Assembly: GCA_902560315.1 (NCBI GenBank)
Contig: CACELG010000001.1
Coordinates: 124,001 to 188,000, forward strand
Direction of reading: 5' to 3'
DNA: 64,000 nt
DNA from: an uncultured SAR86 cluster bacterium
GTDB lineage: Bacteria; Pseudomonadota; Gammaproteobacteria; Magnimaribacterales; D2472
The position numbers were made by a program, and so were the translations under genes. The notes under the pieces were generated by a model, which was given only the letters and a program-made list of their open reading frames with translations, was not told the DNA's origin and did not search any database. Of this stretch, positions 27,980 through 36,614 are shown piece after piece. The stretch's first letter is position 1. Each line of letters starts with the position of its first letter.

Positions 27980-28504
27980 TTAAAGAAGTTCTTTTATTTT
28001 AGATATTAGTTCTGGTGAATCTGGTTTAACTTTTGATCCAAATGTTGATGCTACTTTTCCATCTCTTGTAATTAGATATTTATTAAAATTCCAAGAAGGA
28101 CTTACCCCGCTTTGATCAATTAACTTTTTATATAAAGCATTGGCTTTCTTGCCTCTGACTTTTGAAGTAGCAAACATAGGGAAATCTACGCCATATTCAG
28201 TTGAACAAAATTCAGCAACGTCAGTTTCATCAGAATATTCTTGCATAAAATCTCTCGATGGCACTCCAAGAACAACAAATCCATCATCTTTATAATCTTC
28301 ATATAATTTTTGTAATGAGGCATATTGATAGGTATACCCGCATCTGCTTGCAACATTAACTACTAGAACAACTTGATCACTATACTCACAAAGATTTACA
28401 GTTTCGCTTGAATCTAAAATACGCATTTCAGTATCCATTAAATCCGAACAAGCATATGAATAAGAGGAAACAAATAATACAGAAACTAGGATAAGCTTTT
28501 TCAT
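27980..28504 (-). CDS. Exported glutathione peroxidase-family thiol peroxidase
   Basis: A 174-residue thioredoxin-fold peroxidase with an N-terminal signal peptide (KKLILVSVLFVSSYSYAC), so it acts in the periplasm or as a surface lipoprotein. The peroxidatic cysteine is C55 in NVASRCGYTYQY. WNFNKYLITRDG supplies the conserved tryptophan/asparagine. The usual NQF(G) glutamine motif is replaced by PSRDFMQEY, a departure from canonical members. A short ORF and a candidate small RNA lie directly upstream on the same strand. Confidence 0.88.
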   Translation of the reverse strand: MKKLILVSVLFVSSYSYACSDLMDTEMRILDSSETVNLCEYSDQVVLVVNVASRCGYTYQYASLQKLYEDYKDDGFVVLGVPSRDFMQEYSDETDVAEFCSTEYGVDFPMFATSKVRGKKANALYKKLIDQSGVSPSWNFNKYLITRDGKVASTFGSKVKPDSPELISKIKELL

Positions 28505-28519
28505 GATATATATTTTAAT

Positions 28520-28606
28520 CTAAGAAATAGGTGTTATTGCAGATAATGATGAAATAAATATTGTTATTAAAAAAATAACCTCGATTTTGTCTTTATATTT
28601 CTCCAT
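28520..28606 (-). CDS. Possible 28-residue single-pass membrane peptide
   Basis: A very short ATG-initiated frame. It begins MEKYKDKIEV, continues as a hydrophobic run of about 15 residues (VIFLITIFISSLSAI) and ends TPIS. An AAGGA Shine-Dalgarno-like sequence lies seven bases before the ATG, and the stop is 15 bases before the glutathione peroxidase start, so it would be the first gene of that transcript. The charged N-terminus and hydrophobic helix look like a real membrane peptide, but chance is possible at this length. I do not recognise it. Confidence 0.45.
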   Translation of the reverse strand: MEKYKDKIEVIFLITIFISSLSAITPIS

Positions 28607-28621
28607 TAAATAATCCTTTTT

Positions 28622-28696
28622 AAAAGATATGGAGGGCTGGGCCCTCCACAATTCCAGAGTGTCAGCATATAAAATAGGGGAGAGGAGTGCTGACAT
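28622..28696 (-). ncRNA. Candidate small RNA with CU-rich loop and its own terminator
   Basis: Read on the minus strand, an 8-bp hairpin comes first. TGTCAGCA (28695-28688) pairs with TGCTGACA (28667-28660) around a 20-base loop starting CTCCTCTCCCC. An 11-base linker follows, then a perfect GC-rich hairpin TGGAGGGC-CCA-GCCCTCCA (28648-28630) followed by TATCTTTT, an intrinsic-terminator shape. The loop is complementary to Shine-Dalgarno-like GGAGAGGAG. About 75 nt in all. It could instead be an attenuator in the leader of the downstream peptide/peroxidase genes. Inference from sequence only; I know no family match. Confidence 0.5.
28630..28648 (-). terminator. GC-rich hairpin, likely Rho-independent terminator
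   Basis: A perfect 8-bp stem with a 3-base loop, exceptional in GC content for this AT-rich region. On the minus strand it is followed within three bases by a T-rich TCTTTT. No protein gene lies upstream on that strand, since the next gene, fadB-like, points away. It therefore terminates either a small RNA or a leader transcript. Confidence 0.5.
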
Positions 28697-28701
28697 GTAC
28701 T

Positions 28702-28729
28702 ATTATGCATATTTATAATATATTATCAA
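28702..28729 (-). promoter_or_regulatory. Putative sigma-70 promoter for the minus-strand small RNA/leader
   Basis: Read on the minus strand, TTGATA (28729-28724) and CATAAT (28707-28702) are separated by 16 bases. Each matches consensus at five of six positions. The expected start is near 28695, at the first base of the CU-rich-loop hairpin. Confidence 0.45.
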
Positions 28730-28761
28730 CTATATTTATAAAATAAATCATGTTTTTTTTA

Positions 28762-28769
28762 TGTATAAT
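28762..28769 (+). promoter_or_regulatory. Putative extended -10 promoter of the fadB-like gene
   Basis: A perfect TATAAT at 28764-28769 is preceded directly by TG, about 30 bases before the TTG start. The -35 region is weak. A GGAGA Shine-Dalgarno sequence follows, before the start codon. Confidence 0.4.
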
Positions 28770-28798
28770 GCTTTTTTAAATAAATTTGGAGAAATACT

Positions 28799-30952
28799 TT
28801 GAAAGGAACAGTTTTATATGAGGTTCAAGGCGATGTAGCAGTATTAACAGTTGATAACCCTCCTGTGAACCCACTAAGTGATGGTGTTAGGAACGGTTTA
28901 TATGAATCACTTCAAAAAGCAGAAGATGATGAGACTATTAAGGGTGTTGTTTTAACTGGCAATGGAAGAGCTTTTATAGCGGGAGCTGATATATCAGAAT
29001 TTGGCGGTAATGTTGAAGGTAAAAGCCTCAATGAAGTGTTTCAAAAGCTTGAATTCTGTAAAAAACCTGTTGTTGCAGCAATTAATGGGATTGCCTTAGG
29101 TGGCGGCCTGGAAACTGCATTATGTTGTAATTACAGAATAATTGATAAAAATGCCATTGTAGGCCTTCCAGAGGTTAATTTAGGCCTATTACCTGGAGGT
29201 GGTGGAACTCAAAGACTCCCAAGACTTACAGGGCCAAGTGAGGCATTAAAAATGATGCTTACAGGATCACATGTGCCAGCTTCAAAAGCTTTAAATATGG
29301 GTATTGTAGATAGCATGTCAGATAACGTGGTTGCTGATTCTATTGAATTTATAAAGAACGTGGCTGAAAAATCAGATAGTCATCCAAAAGTACGTGATAT
29401 TAATGAAAAAATGATTGAAGCAAGAGGAGACGATAAGGTTCTTCTAGAAGCACAAGCAATGGCAGCAAAAGGAAGAAAAGGACAATTTGCACCTGGACAA
29501 ATAATTAAATGTGTTGAATCAGCAATAAATTTAGATGATTTTGATGAAGGACTTAAAAAGGAAGGTGAGTATTTTCTTGAATGCTTAATGCATCCTCAAA
29601 GGGAAGCTATGATTCATATTTTCTTTGGAGAAAGAGCAGCATCAAAAATTGCAGATGTACCAAAAGAAACAAAAATTATGGACATAAAAAAAGCTGGAAT
29701 CGTTGGTTCAGGAACAATGGGAGGTGGAATCGCTATGTGTTTTGCAAATGCAGGCATTCCGGTTCATATAATTGATCAAGATGAGGAAAACTTAAAAAGA
29801 GGTATTTCGGTCATAGAAAAAAATTATGATTTTATGGTCGGTAGAGGAAGATTAAGTGCCGAACAGAAAGATGCTGTTTTTGGGCTTGTATCATCATCAT
29901 TAAAGTACGAAGATCTTTCAGATTGCGATATTGTAATTGAAGCTGTGTATGAAAACTTAGAACTTAAACATGAGATATTTAAGTCTTTAGACGAACATGT
30001 TAAGGACGGTGCTATACTTGCTAGTAATACATCAGGTTTAAATATAGATTCAATAGCATCAGTTACCAATAGGCCTGAAAAGGTAGTGGGTACTCACTTT
30101 TTTAGCCCAGCTAACATAATGAGACTATTAGAAGTTGTAAGAGGCGAAGAAACTTCTGACGAAACATTAGCAACGGTAATGTCAGTTGGTAAGCGCCTTA
30201 AAAAAGCAGCTGTTGTGTCATTAAACGCTCCTGGCTTTATTGGAAACAGGATGTTATTTGGTTATACAGCCCAGGCAAATATGTTACTTCTTGAAGGTGC
30301 CCTTCCCCATCAAATTGATCAAGCATTAGAATCATTTGGTCTAAATATGGGTCCATTTAGAATGATGGATCTTGTTGGTTTAGATTTAGGATGGAGAGCA
30401 AGGAAATTGAGTGGAAAGGAATCTCCTCTTCATGCAAAAATTGGTGATGAACTTTGTGAACAAAATAGATATGGTCAAAAAAATGGAGCTGGCTATTATA
30501 ACTATTCTGAGGGGTCACGTGCTCCAAATCCCGCGCCAGAAAATGAATCTACATATGAAAAGATATCATCTGATAATGGTTTCACAAGAAGAGAAATATC
30601 TGACGAAGAGATAGTAGATAGGTGTGTATTAGCACTTATAAACGAAGGGGCTGATATTTTATCTGAAGGAGTTGCCCAAAGAGCTGCTGACATAGATGTT
30701 GTTTACATTAACGGATATGGTTTTCCAATATGGAGAGGTGGTCCAATGCATCATGCAAATGCAATGGGGTTAGATAAAGTTATTGAAAAACTAGAGAAAT
30801 ATAGAGAATTAACAGGTAATGATGTCTATAAACCTAGTGAAATGCTTATAACGCTTGCTAAAAATGGAGAAAGATTAGGAGAAGCGCCTAAAAAAGAAGA
30901 TAGAAAACAAAAATTGGACTTTGAAATGTCTTCAGTTGCGAATAATTTCTAA
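28799..30952 (+). CDS. 3-hydroxyacyl-CoA dehydrogenase/enoyl-CoA hydratase multifunctional enzyme
   Basis: A FadB/FadJ-type beta-oxidation enzyme of 717 residues. The N-terminal crotonase domain has GRAFIAGADISEF, the oxyanion GIALGGGLETAL and catalytic LPEVNLGLLPGGGGTQRL. From about residue 300 the dehydrogenase begins with the NAD loop GIVGSGTMGGGIA and carries THFFSPANIMRLLEVV. C-terminal dehydrogenase repeats follow. The start is TTG after GGAGA. No thiolase gene (fadA) follows, so the thiolase partner must lie elsewhere. The single-gene layout resembles stand-alone bifunctional enzymes more than fadBA operons. Confidence 0.93.
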   Translation: MKGTVLYEVQGDVAVLTVDNPPVNPLSDGVRNGLYESLQKAEDDETIKGVVLTGNGRAFIAGADISEFGGNVEGKSLNEVFQKLEFCKKPVVAAINGIALGGGLETALCCNYRIIDKNAIVGLPEVNLGLLPGGGGTQRLPRLTGPSEALKMMLTGSHVPASKALNMGIVDSMSDNVVADSIEFIKNVAEKSDSHPKVRDINEKMIEARGDDKVLLEAQAMAAKGRKGQFAPGQIIKCVESAINLDDFDEGLKKEGEYFLECLMHPQREAMIHIFFGERAASKIADVPKETKIMDIKKAGIVGSGTMGGGIAMCFANAGIPVHIIDQDEENLKRGISVIEKNYDFMVGRGRLSAEQKDAVFGLVSSSLKYEDLSDCDIVIEAVYENLELKHEIFKSLDEHVKDGAILASNTSGLNIDSIASVTNRPEKVVGTHFFSPANIMRLLEVVRGEETSDETLATVMSVGKRLKKAAVVSLNAPGFIGNRMLFGYTAQANMLLLEGALPHQIDQALESFGLNMGPFRMMDLVGLDLGWRARKLSGKESPLHAKIGDELCEQNRYGQKNGAGYYNYSEGSRAPNPAPENESTYEKISSDNGFTRREISDEEIVDRCVLALINEGADILSEGVAQRAADIDVVYINGYGFPIWRGGPMHHANAMGLDKVIEKLEKYRELTGNDVYKPSEMLITLAKNGERLGEAPKKEDRKQKLDFEMSSVANNF

Positions 30953-30963
30953 TATATTCAGTA

Positions 30964-31530
30964 TTAAGCTTTAATATAGACTTTTGTTCCCTTTTTTACT
31001 ATGTCATATAAATATATGACATCATTATTAAACATTCTTATACACCCGTGAGAAGCTTTCGTACCAATTAAGCCTTCTTCGTGTGTACCATGTATATAAA
31101 TATATCTATTAAAGGAATCAACCCCTTGCCCCTTATTTACACCGTCTTCTAAACCATCAAGCCATAATATTCTAGATGTTACATGATCATCTTCTGTATC
31201 TTGGGGCAAAGTAATTATTTCTGATTCTTTTTTTGTATCTAATCTGGCTACAAAAATAGTGTTAATCTTAGCTCCCTCGCCTATCTTCTCTTTGATTTCA
31301 TGCTTTCCTAAAGGTGTTTTATATGAGTTTTCTTCTTCGCCTTCACCATATTTTGAAGTTGAGACTGGAAAACTCTCTTTAACAAGGTCTTTTTCTATAA
31401 CAAATAGCCTCTGTTCAGAGATATCAACAATAATTTCAAGCTCATTTGCGTTTAAATAGAATGGATAAGAAAATAAAATTATTGTTAATATTATTTTTAA
31501 ATTTAACGCGCTTTTAAATGATTTTTCCAT
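30964..31530 (-). CDS. L,D-transpeptidase (YkuD domain)
   Basis: A 188-residue exported protein whose signal segment (LKIILTIILFSYPFYLNA) leads into a YkuD catalytic domain. The active-site motif is SHGCIRM with nucleophile C163, preceded by IYIHGTH. Such enzymes form 3-3 peptidoglycan cross-links or attach proteins to the wall. Its start overlaps the 3' end of lnt by 28 bases, placing it last in the miaB-lnt operon. Confidence 0.9.
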   Translation of the reverse strand: MEKSFKSALNLKIILTIILFSYPFYLNANELEIIVDISEQRLFVIEKDLVKESFPVSTSKYGEGEEENSYKTPLGKHEIKEKIGEGAKINTIFVARLDTKKESEIITLPQDTEDDHVTSRILWLDGLEDGVNKGQGVDSFNRYIYIHGTHEEGLIGTKASHGCIRMFNNDVIYLYDIVKKGTKVYIKA

Positions 31531-32966
31531 AAAGATAAGCTAATTATGATAAATACTATCATAAACGACAATAAATAAATAAATTTGTACCCGGTTAAAG
31601 AATAAAAGCTGCTTTCGTAGGTTAGTTCCACTTGACCTTCAAGTATATCAGATCTTCCTTTATCTAAATAATCAACTATTGTCCCTTTATTTGATATAAT
31701 TGCTGAAACTCCATCATTTGTTGATCTTATTGTCCATTTATTATTTTCTATAGCTCTTACTCTAGCAATGCTTAAATGTTGATAAGGTCCTATTGAATTT
31801 CCAAACCATGTATCATTTGATATATTAATCATCAATAAGGAACTTTTGTTCATTTTTCTTACTGTATTTGGAAATGCTATATCAAAACAAATTGGGGATG
31901 AAACTTCTATACCATCAAGAATACGTATAGTTTGCTGATTTTTGTTGCCATGAGAAACATTTGACATAGGTAAATCAAAAAAGTTTATCAACCCTCTAAG
32001 TCCATCTATAAAAGGAATGTACTCTCCAAATGGAACTAAATGGCTTTTTTTATACAATTCATTATATTTTGGGCTGTATATTGAGTTGTAAAGCTTATTA
32101 TCCTCATACACCCATGCACCAATTAACATTTTTTTTGAAATAGAGGTCTTATTAATTAAATTATTAAATCTTGGGCTTTCAAGTGGATATGGCAACTCTG
32201 CTTCTGGAATAACTATTAATTTTGTATCTTCTGAAACTTTAGTAATTAATTTGTTTAAGTTTTCTTCTATTTGATAATAATAATTACTTTCATACTTTAA
32301 AAAAGGATCTGATGCTGGCTGAATTATTGAAATTTTAATACCTTTATCAATGTCAAAAGATTTATATTCTGGTATCAAACTTAAAACAATTAGTATTAAG
32401 GCTAAATAAGATAAATTTTTATTTCTATAAACAATAAATAAGGAGCATAAAAAATATATTAATAAAGATGCTGCTGTGACCCCAAATATTGGATAAATAT
32501 TTTGTACATAAGTGTCTAAATAAATATTGCCAGGAATTAACCAAGGAACGCCGTTTAAAAAATAATATCTACTTAATTCACTAATTATTAATATGGATGA
32601 TATAAATAAAACTCGTATTAAATTATTTTTAGTATTTATGAATTTTAATAACGGCTTTAATAACAAAAGAGGGAGTGTAAATACCAAAGTTAATATAGTT
32701 ATTAATAAAGTGTATATTAACAAAGATATCGCTATTGTTGTCTCTCCGTAATAGTAAACACTTACTATTATCCAAGACATCCCAAATCCCCAATGACCTA
32801 AACCCCAGGCAAAAACATTCCAAAAAGAATTACTATTTTTAAACAGTAATAGATTTATAAGGTAAGCATATGAAATAAATATAAATAATTTAATTGAGAA
32901 GGGCGCAAAGGAAAAAATTCCAATTAGACCAAATAAAAATGGTGTAATTAGTCTAATTATTTTCAT
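31503..32966 (-). CDS. lnt: Apolipoprotein N-acyltransferase
   Basis: An inner-membrane enzyme that adds the third acyl chain to lipoproteins. The first half holds about six to seven transmembrane helices. The nitrilase-fold periplasmic domain follows, with catalytic glutamate in VIPEAELPYP, lysine region KSHLVPFGEYIPF and cysteine in SPICFDIAFP. A last hydrophobic helix closes the protein at 487 residues. It overlaps corC by 4 bases. Consistent with the several lipoproteins in this window. Confidence 0.95.
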   Translation of the reverse strand: MKIIRLITPFLFGLIGIFSFAPFSIKLFIFISYAYLINLLLFKNSNSFWNVFAWGLGHWGFGMSWIIVSVYYYGETTIAISLLIYTLLITILTLVFTLPLLLLKPLLKFINTKNNLIRVLFISSILIISELSRYYFLNGVPWLIPGNIYLDTYVQNIYPIFGVTAASLLIYFLCSLFIVYRNKNLSYLALILIVLSLIPEYKSFDIDKGIKISIIQPASDPFLKYESNYYYQIEENLNKLITKVSEDTKLIVIPEAELPYPLESPRFNNLINKTSISKKMLIGAWVYEDNKLYNSIYSPKYNELYKKSHLVPFGEYIPFIDGLRGLINFFDLPMSNVSHGNKNQQTIRILDGIEVSSPICFDIAFPNTVRKMNKSSLLMINISNDTWFGNSIGPYQHLSIARVRAIENNKWTIRSTNDGVSAIISNKGTIVDYLDKGRSDILEGQVELTYESSFYSLTGYKFIYLLSFMIVFIIISLSLWKNHLKAR

Positions 32967-33820
32967 TTATTTTTTGAAACAGTAAATCTCTTTATTCTTC
33001 TATTATCTGTATCAGATACTTCAATATAGATGTCTTCAATTTTAATCTTGTCTCCAATATTTGGAAGGACTCCAAATTCAGATATAAATAAACCTCCAAG
33101 AGTCTCAGCATCTACTGACAAAGGATCTAAATCCAGCTCAAAGAATCCAATAAACTCTTCTAATTCAATCTTTGCATCTACTCTATATTTATTTGAGTCA
33201 ATTTCAATTATCTCTTCTTCGTCAACATCATGCTCATCTTCGATTTCCCCAACTAACTCCTCTAAAATATCTTCAATAGTAATTAACCCGCAGATTTCTC
33301 CATATTCATCTATTACAACTGCTAAGTGAGATCTGTCTTGTTTGAACTCTTCAAGTAAAGAATCAGCCTTTTTAGTCTCTGGCACAACATTAGGGTCTCT
33401 TAGCATTTCATTTATATCAAAATCAGTCGTTCCCTTAAATAATTTAGGCAAGATATCTTTTGCAAGAAGTATGCCTGCTACTTCATTTCTTTCATTTCCT
33501 AAAACTGGGTATCTTGAATGACCAGAATCAATTATTTTTTTAATTATATCTTTAGTATTTTCTCCAATTTGGATATTCACCATGTCAACCTTGGGTATCA
33601 TTATTTCTTTAACAGTAATATCACCAAGTCTAATTGCTTTAATTGCTATTGACTCAGCTTCTTTATCTATAACGTTTCTATCAACGGCATCTTTTAAGAA
33701 ATCAGTAACTTCTGTGACACTCTGAGTTTTTATAAAAAATGGGTTTCTAAAAAATTTCTTTAATTTTTCAATAGCGCTCGAGGGAGGCTGGCTTTCTTCC
33801 TGATTGTTTTTTTCGTTCAT
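32963..33820 (-). CDS. corC: CBS-domain protein CorC/YbeX
   Basis: A 285-residue cytoplasmic protein with two CBS domains (about residues 70-185) and a C-terminal CorC_HlyC domain. The latter includes DEYGEICGLITIEDILEELVGEIEDEHD and ETLGGLFISEFGVLP (shown here as separate motifs of shorter length: GLITIEDILEELVG and ETLGGLFISEFG). Linked to magnesium/cobalt efflux or ribosome-related functions in E. coli. No membrane DUF21 domain is present. Fourth in miaB-phoH-ybeY-corC-lnt. Confidence 0.94.
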   Translation of the reverse strand: MNEKNNQEESQPPSSAIEKLKKFFRNPFFIKTQSVTEVTDFLKDAVDRNVIDKEAESIAIKAIRLGDITVKEIMIPKVDMVNIQIGENTKDIIKKIIDSGHSRYPVLGNERNEVAGILLAKDILPKLFKGTTDFDINEMLRDPNVVPETKKADSLLEEFKQDRSHLAVVIDEYGEICGLITIEDILEELVGEIEDEHDVDEEEIIEIDSNKYRVDAKIELEEFIGFFELDLDPLSVDAETLGGLFISEFGVLPNIGDKIKIEDIYIEVSDTDNRRIKRFTVSKNK

Positions 33821-33823
33821 ATA

Positions 33824-34270
33824 TTAATAAGGGTTTCTAATATTAAGTTTTTTTAAAAGCTTGATTTCTTTATTTTCCATTACTTCAGCCATTTTATTAT
33901 TATTGTGATCAAACCCTAATATATGATATACCCCATGAATTAACATGTGAATCATATGATCATCAAATTCTATATCGAGTTCGACTGATTCTCTCTTAAC
34001 AAATTGATAACTTATTGCAATATCACCTAAATTTCCTGTTATTGTTTTAGAGATATCTTCATTAGTAAATGATAGAACATTTGTTGAAGTATCTTTACTT
34101 CTATACTTTTTATTAAGCTTTTGCATGGACTTATCGCTTATTACTTTCAAGTTTATTGAACATTCTTTAATTTTTTCTTCATCACAAATTAATTTGAAAG
34201 CATCATTCATTTTAATTTTTAAATCATTATCAACATGAAAATCTTTATCAGATGAAATAAATATACTCAC
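33824..34270 (-). CDS. ybeY: Endoribonuclease YbeY (rRNA maturation factor)
   Basis: A 148-residue metalloprotein needed for 16S rRNA 3'-end processing and ribosome quality control. The zinc-binding motif HGVYHILGFDH (H-x3-H-x5-H) is near residue 112-123, preceded by TNVLSFTNED and GDIAIS. It begins immediately after phoH and ends three bases before corC starts. Confidence 0.96.
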   Translation of the reverse strand: MSIFISSDKDFHVDNDLKIKMNDAFKLICDEEKIKECSINLKVISDKSMQKLNKKYRSKDTSTNVLSFTNEDISKTITGNLGDIAISYQFVKRESVELDIEFDDHMIHMLIHGVYHILGFDHNNNKMAEVMENKEIKLLKKLNIRNPY

Positions 34271-35230
34271 TTAAGTACCGATTTTTTCTTCAAAAAATTT
34301 ATAGGCATCAATAATCTTTTTAACAAGAGGATGCCTTACAACATCTGATGATGAGAATCTTGTAAAACCAATTCCTTCAGTGCCTTCAACTACTTCTATC
34401 GCATGAGACAAACCTGACTTAATGTTTTTTGGAAGATCTATTTGGGTTAGATCGCCATTAATGACTAAACATGATCCAAAACCCATCCTTGTTAAGACCA
34501 TCTTCATTTGCTCCTTTGTGGTATTTTGACTTTCATCAACAATAATAAATGAATTATTCAGGGTTCTGCCTCGCATATATGCTAATGGAGCAATCTCAAC
34601 AATACCTTTATTAATGAGCTTGTCTGTTTTTTCTGTTCCTAGCATCTCGTATAGAGCATCATAAAGAGGGCGCAAATATGGATCTACTTTTTGTGATAAA
34701 TCTCCTGGAAGAAATCCAAGCTTTTCGCCCGCCTCAACTGCAGGCCTTATAAGAATAATTCTATCTACTTTTTCATTTAAAAGCGCATCAATAGAGGCTG
34801 CAACTGCTAAGTAAGTTTTTCCAGTTCCTGCAGGACCAATACCAAAATTTATTTCATTTGATTGAATGTTATTTATATATGTTTTTTGATTTTTCCCTCT
34901 TGGAATAATACTTTTTTTTGGAGTTTTAATATTTATTTCTCTTTGAGTGGTACTTTTATCTGGTTCTTGAATGCATAAATGCAATATTTCGTTTGTAATT
35001 TCTATGCCTTTTCCTGCAGCTTCATATAATCTTTTAAGAGCATCGACAGACAAACTAACATCTGAACTACTTCCTTGGATTTTTAGAATGTTTCCATTTT
35101 GAAAAATCTTTACATTGAAATTTTTTTCAACAAATTTGAGGTTCTCATTGAGTTCTCCAACAAATCTAACCATGACATTTGCGTCAGGCGGTGTGAGCTC
35201 AAGATTGGTTAGAGCAGAATCTTTTGGCAT
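34271..35230 (-). CDS. ybeZ: PhoH-like ATPase YbeZ
   Basis: A PhoH-family P-loop protein that partners YbeY. The Walker A motif is GPAGTGKTYLAVA, Walker B is in SFIIVDESQNT and GDLTQIDLP follows. An N-terminal KH-like region precedes the ATPase. I start it at the ATG at 35230, which shares one base with the miaB stop (TGATG), giving 319 residues; a TTG one codon upstream is also possible. Confidence 0.94.
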   Translation of the reverse strand: MPKDSALTNLELTPPDANVMVRFVGELNENLKFVEKNFNVKIFQNGNILKIQGSSSDVSLSVDALKRLYEAAGKGIEITNEILHLCIQEPDKSTTQREINIKTPKKSIIPRGKNQKTYINNIQSNEINFGIGPAGTGKTYLAVAASIDALLNEKVDRIILIRPAVEAGEKLGFLPGDLSQKVDPYLRPLYDALYEMLGTEKTDKLINKGIVEIAPLAYMRGRTLNNSFIIVDESQNTTKEQMKMVLTRMGFGSCLVINGDLTQIDLPKNIKSGLSHAIEVVEGTEGIGFTRFSSSDVVRHPLVKKIIDAYKFFEEKIGT

Positions 35231-36555
35231 CAATTTTGCAAATTACCTCTTAAACAATTTGGAAGTGCTTCATTTATTTGAATATTAACTAATTGTCCAA
35301 CTAAATCAATATCATTTGAAGAGAAATTAACAATTCGATTGCATATTGTTCTTCCTTGAAGCTGACCTGGATCTCTTTTTGATTGTCCATGAATAAGACA
35401 ATTTTGAACAGTTCCAACTTTCTTTCTACTAAATCCAAATGAAAGTTGATTGAGCCTGTCTTGAAGAATATTTAATCTTTCTTTTTTTTCTTCTTGTGTA
35501 ACATCATCAGGCATATCTGATGCAGTTGTATTCGGTCTTGAACTGTAAATAAAACTAAATGATTCATCAAATCTTACTTCATTGATTACATCCATAGTGC
35601 CCATAAAATCATCTTTTGTTTCGCCAGGAAAACCAACAATAAAATCAGAAGAAAAGCTCATATCTGGTCTTACCTGCTTAATTTTTTCTATGAGAAGTAA
35701 ATACTTTTCAACGTTATATCTTCTTCTCATAAGTTTTAAAATTCTGTCGGAGCCACTTTGAATTGGCAAATGAACATGGCTTACTAGTTCAGGAACCTTA
35801 TCGTAAACTTCAACCAAGTCATCTCTAAATTCATGAGGATGGCTGGTTGTATACCTAATTCTTTCGATATTTTCTATCTTTGCGGTAAGCTCAATTAGCC
35901 TAGCTAGTGATGACTTTTCACCCTTATATGTTCCTTTGAAGTTATTAACATTTTGTCCCAATAAATGTATTTCTCTTGTGCCTTCTTCTGCGAGTGCAGA
36001 TATTTCATTTAATATATCTTCTATTGTTCTCGATACTTCATGACCCCTAGTCTTAGGGACAACACAAAATGAACAATATTTATTACAGCCTTCAATTATT
36101 GATACAAATGCTGAAGGTTCTCCTGTTCCATGGACTGGCAAGTGATTAAATTTTTCCAATTTTGGAAATGATATATCAACTTGATTAATATTGGTTTCAT
36201 CTTTCTTTTTATATAATTCAGGGAGCTTATGAAGCGTTTGTGGGCCAAAAACAATATCGACTGCAGGAGCTCTCTTGATAATCTTTTCACCTTCTTGTGA
36301 AGCGACACAGCCACCAATTGCAATTTTTAGATCTGGTTTTTTATCTTTTATCTTTCTCCATCTACCTATTTGATGGAAGACTTTTTCCTGAGCCTTTTCC
36401 CTTATCGAGCAAGTATTTAATACAAGTAAATCTGCATCCTCTTCTGTTTCTGCTAGCTCAAAATTTTCTTTTTCTTCAAGTAAATCAAACATTTTTGCAG
36501 AATCATACTCGTTCATCTGACAGCCATGCGTTTTTATAAATAATTTTTTCGTCAT
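35230..36555 (-). CDS. miaB: tRNA-2-methylthio-N6-dimethylallyladenosine synthase
   Basis: A radical SAM methylthiotransferase that modifies A37 of tRNAs reading UNN codons. The N-terminal cluster cysteines are in [22 protein letters not shown] and GGCVASQEG. The radical-SAM triad is in [13 protein letters not shown], and a C-terminal TRAM domain ends the 441 residues. First gene of the minus-strand operon through lnt and the L,D-transpeptidase; the order equals that of E. coli. Confidence 0.97.
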   Translation of the reverse strand: MTKKLFIKTHGCQMNEYDSAKMFDLLEEKENFELAETEEDADLLVLNTCSIREKAQEKVFHQIGRWRKIKDKKPDLKIAIGGCVASQEGEKIIKRAPAVDIVFGPQTLHKLPELYKKKDETNINQVDISFPKLEKFNHLPVHGTGEPSAFVSIIEGCNKYCSFCVVPKTRGHEVSRTIEDILNEISALAEEGTREIHLLGQNVNNFKGTYKGEKSSLARLIELTAKIENIERIRYTTSHPHEFRDDLVEVYDKVPELVSHVHLPIQSGSDRILKLMRRRYNVEKYLLLIEKIKQVRPDMSFSSDFIVGFPGETKDDFMGTMDVINEVRFDESFSFIYSSRPNTTASDMPDDVTQEEKKERLNILQDRLNQLSFGFSRKKVGTVQNCLIHGQSKRDPGQLQGRTICNRIVNFSSNDIDLVGQLVNIQINEALPNCLRGNLQN

Positions 36556-36614
36556 ATTTAATTATTCATCGATAACTTTAATTCTCAAACTTTATTCCCA
36601 TATAATTAAGTATT

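Noticed and set aside
28695-28718. Seven-codon, tyrosine-rich frame (M-Y-Y-Y-A-Y-L) after a strong GGAG on the plus strand, resembling a leader peptide.
   Set aside because: The GGAGAGGAG is the mirror of the CU-rich loop of the minus-strand candidate RNA. TAT codons are common in AT-rich DNA and the downstream gene has no link to tyrosine.
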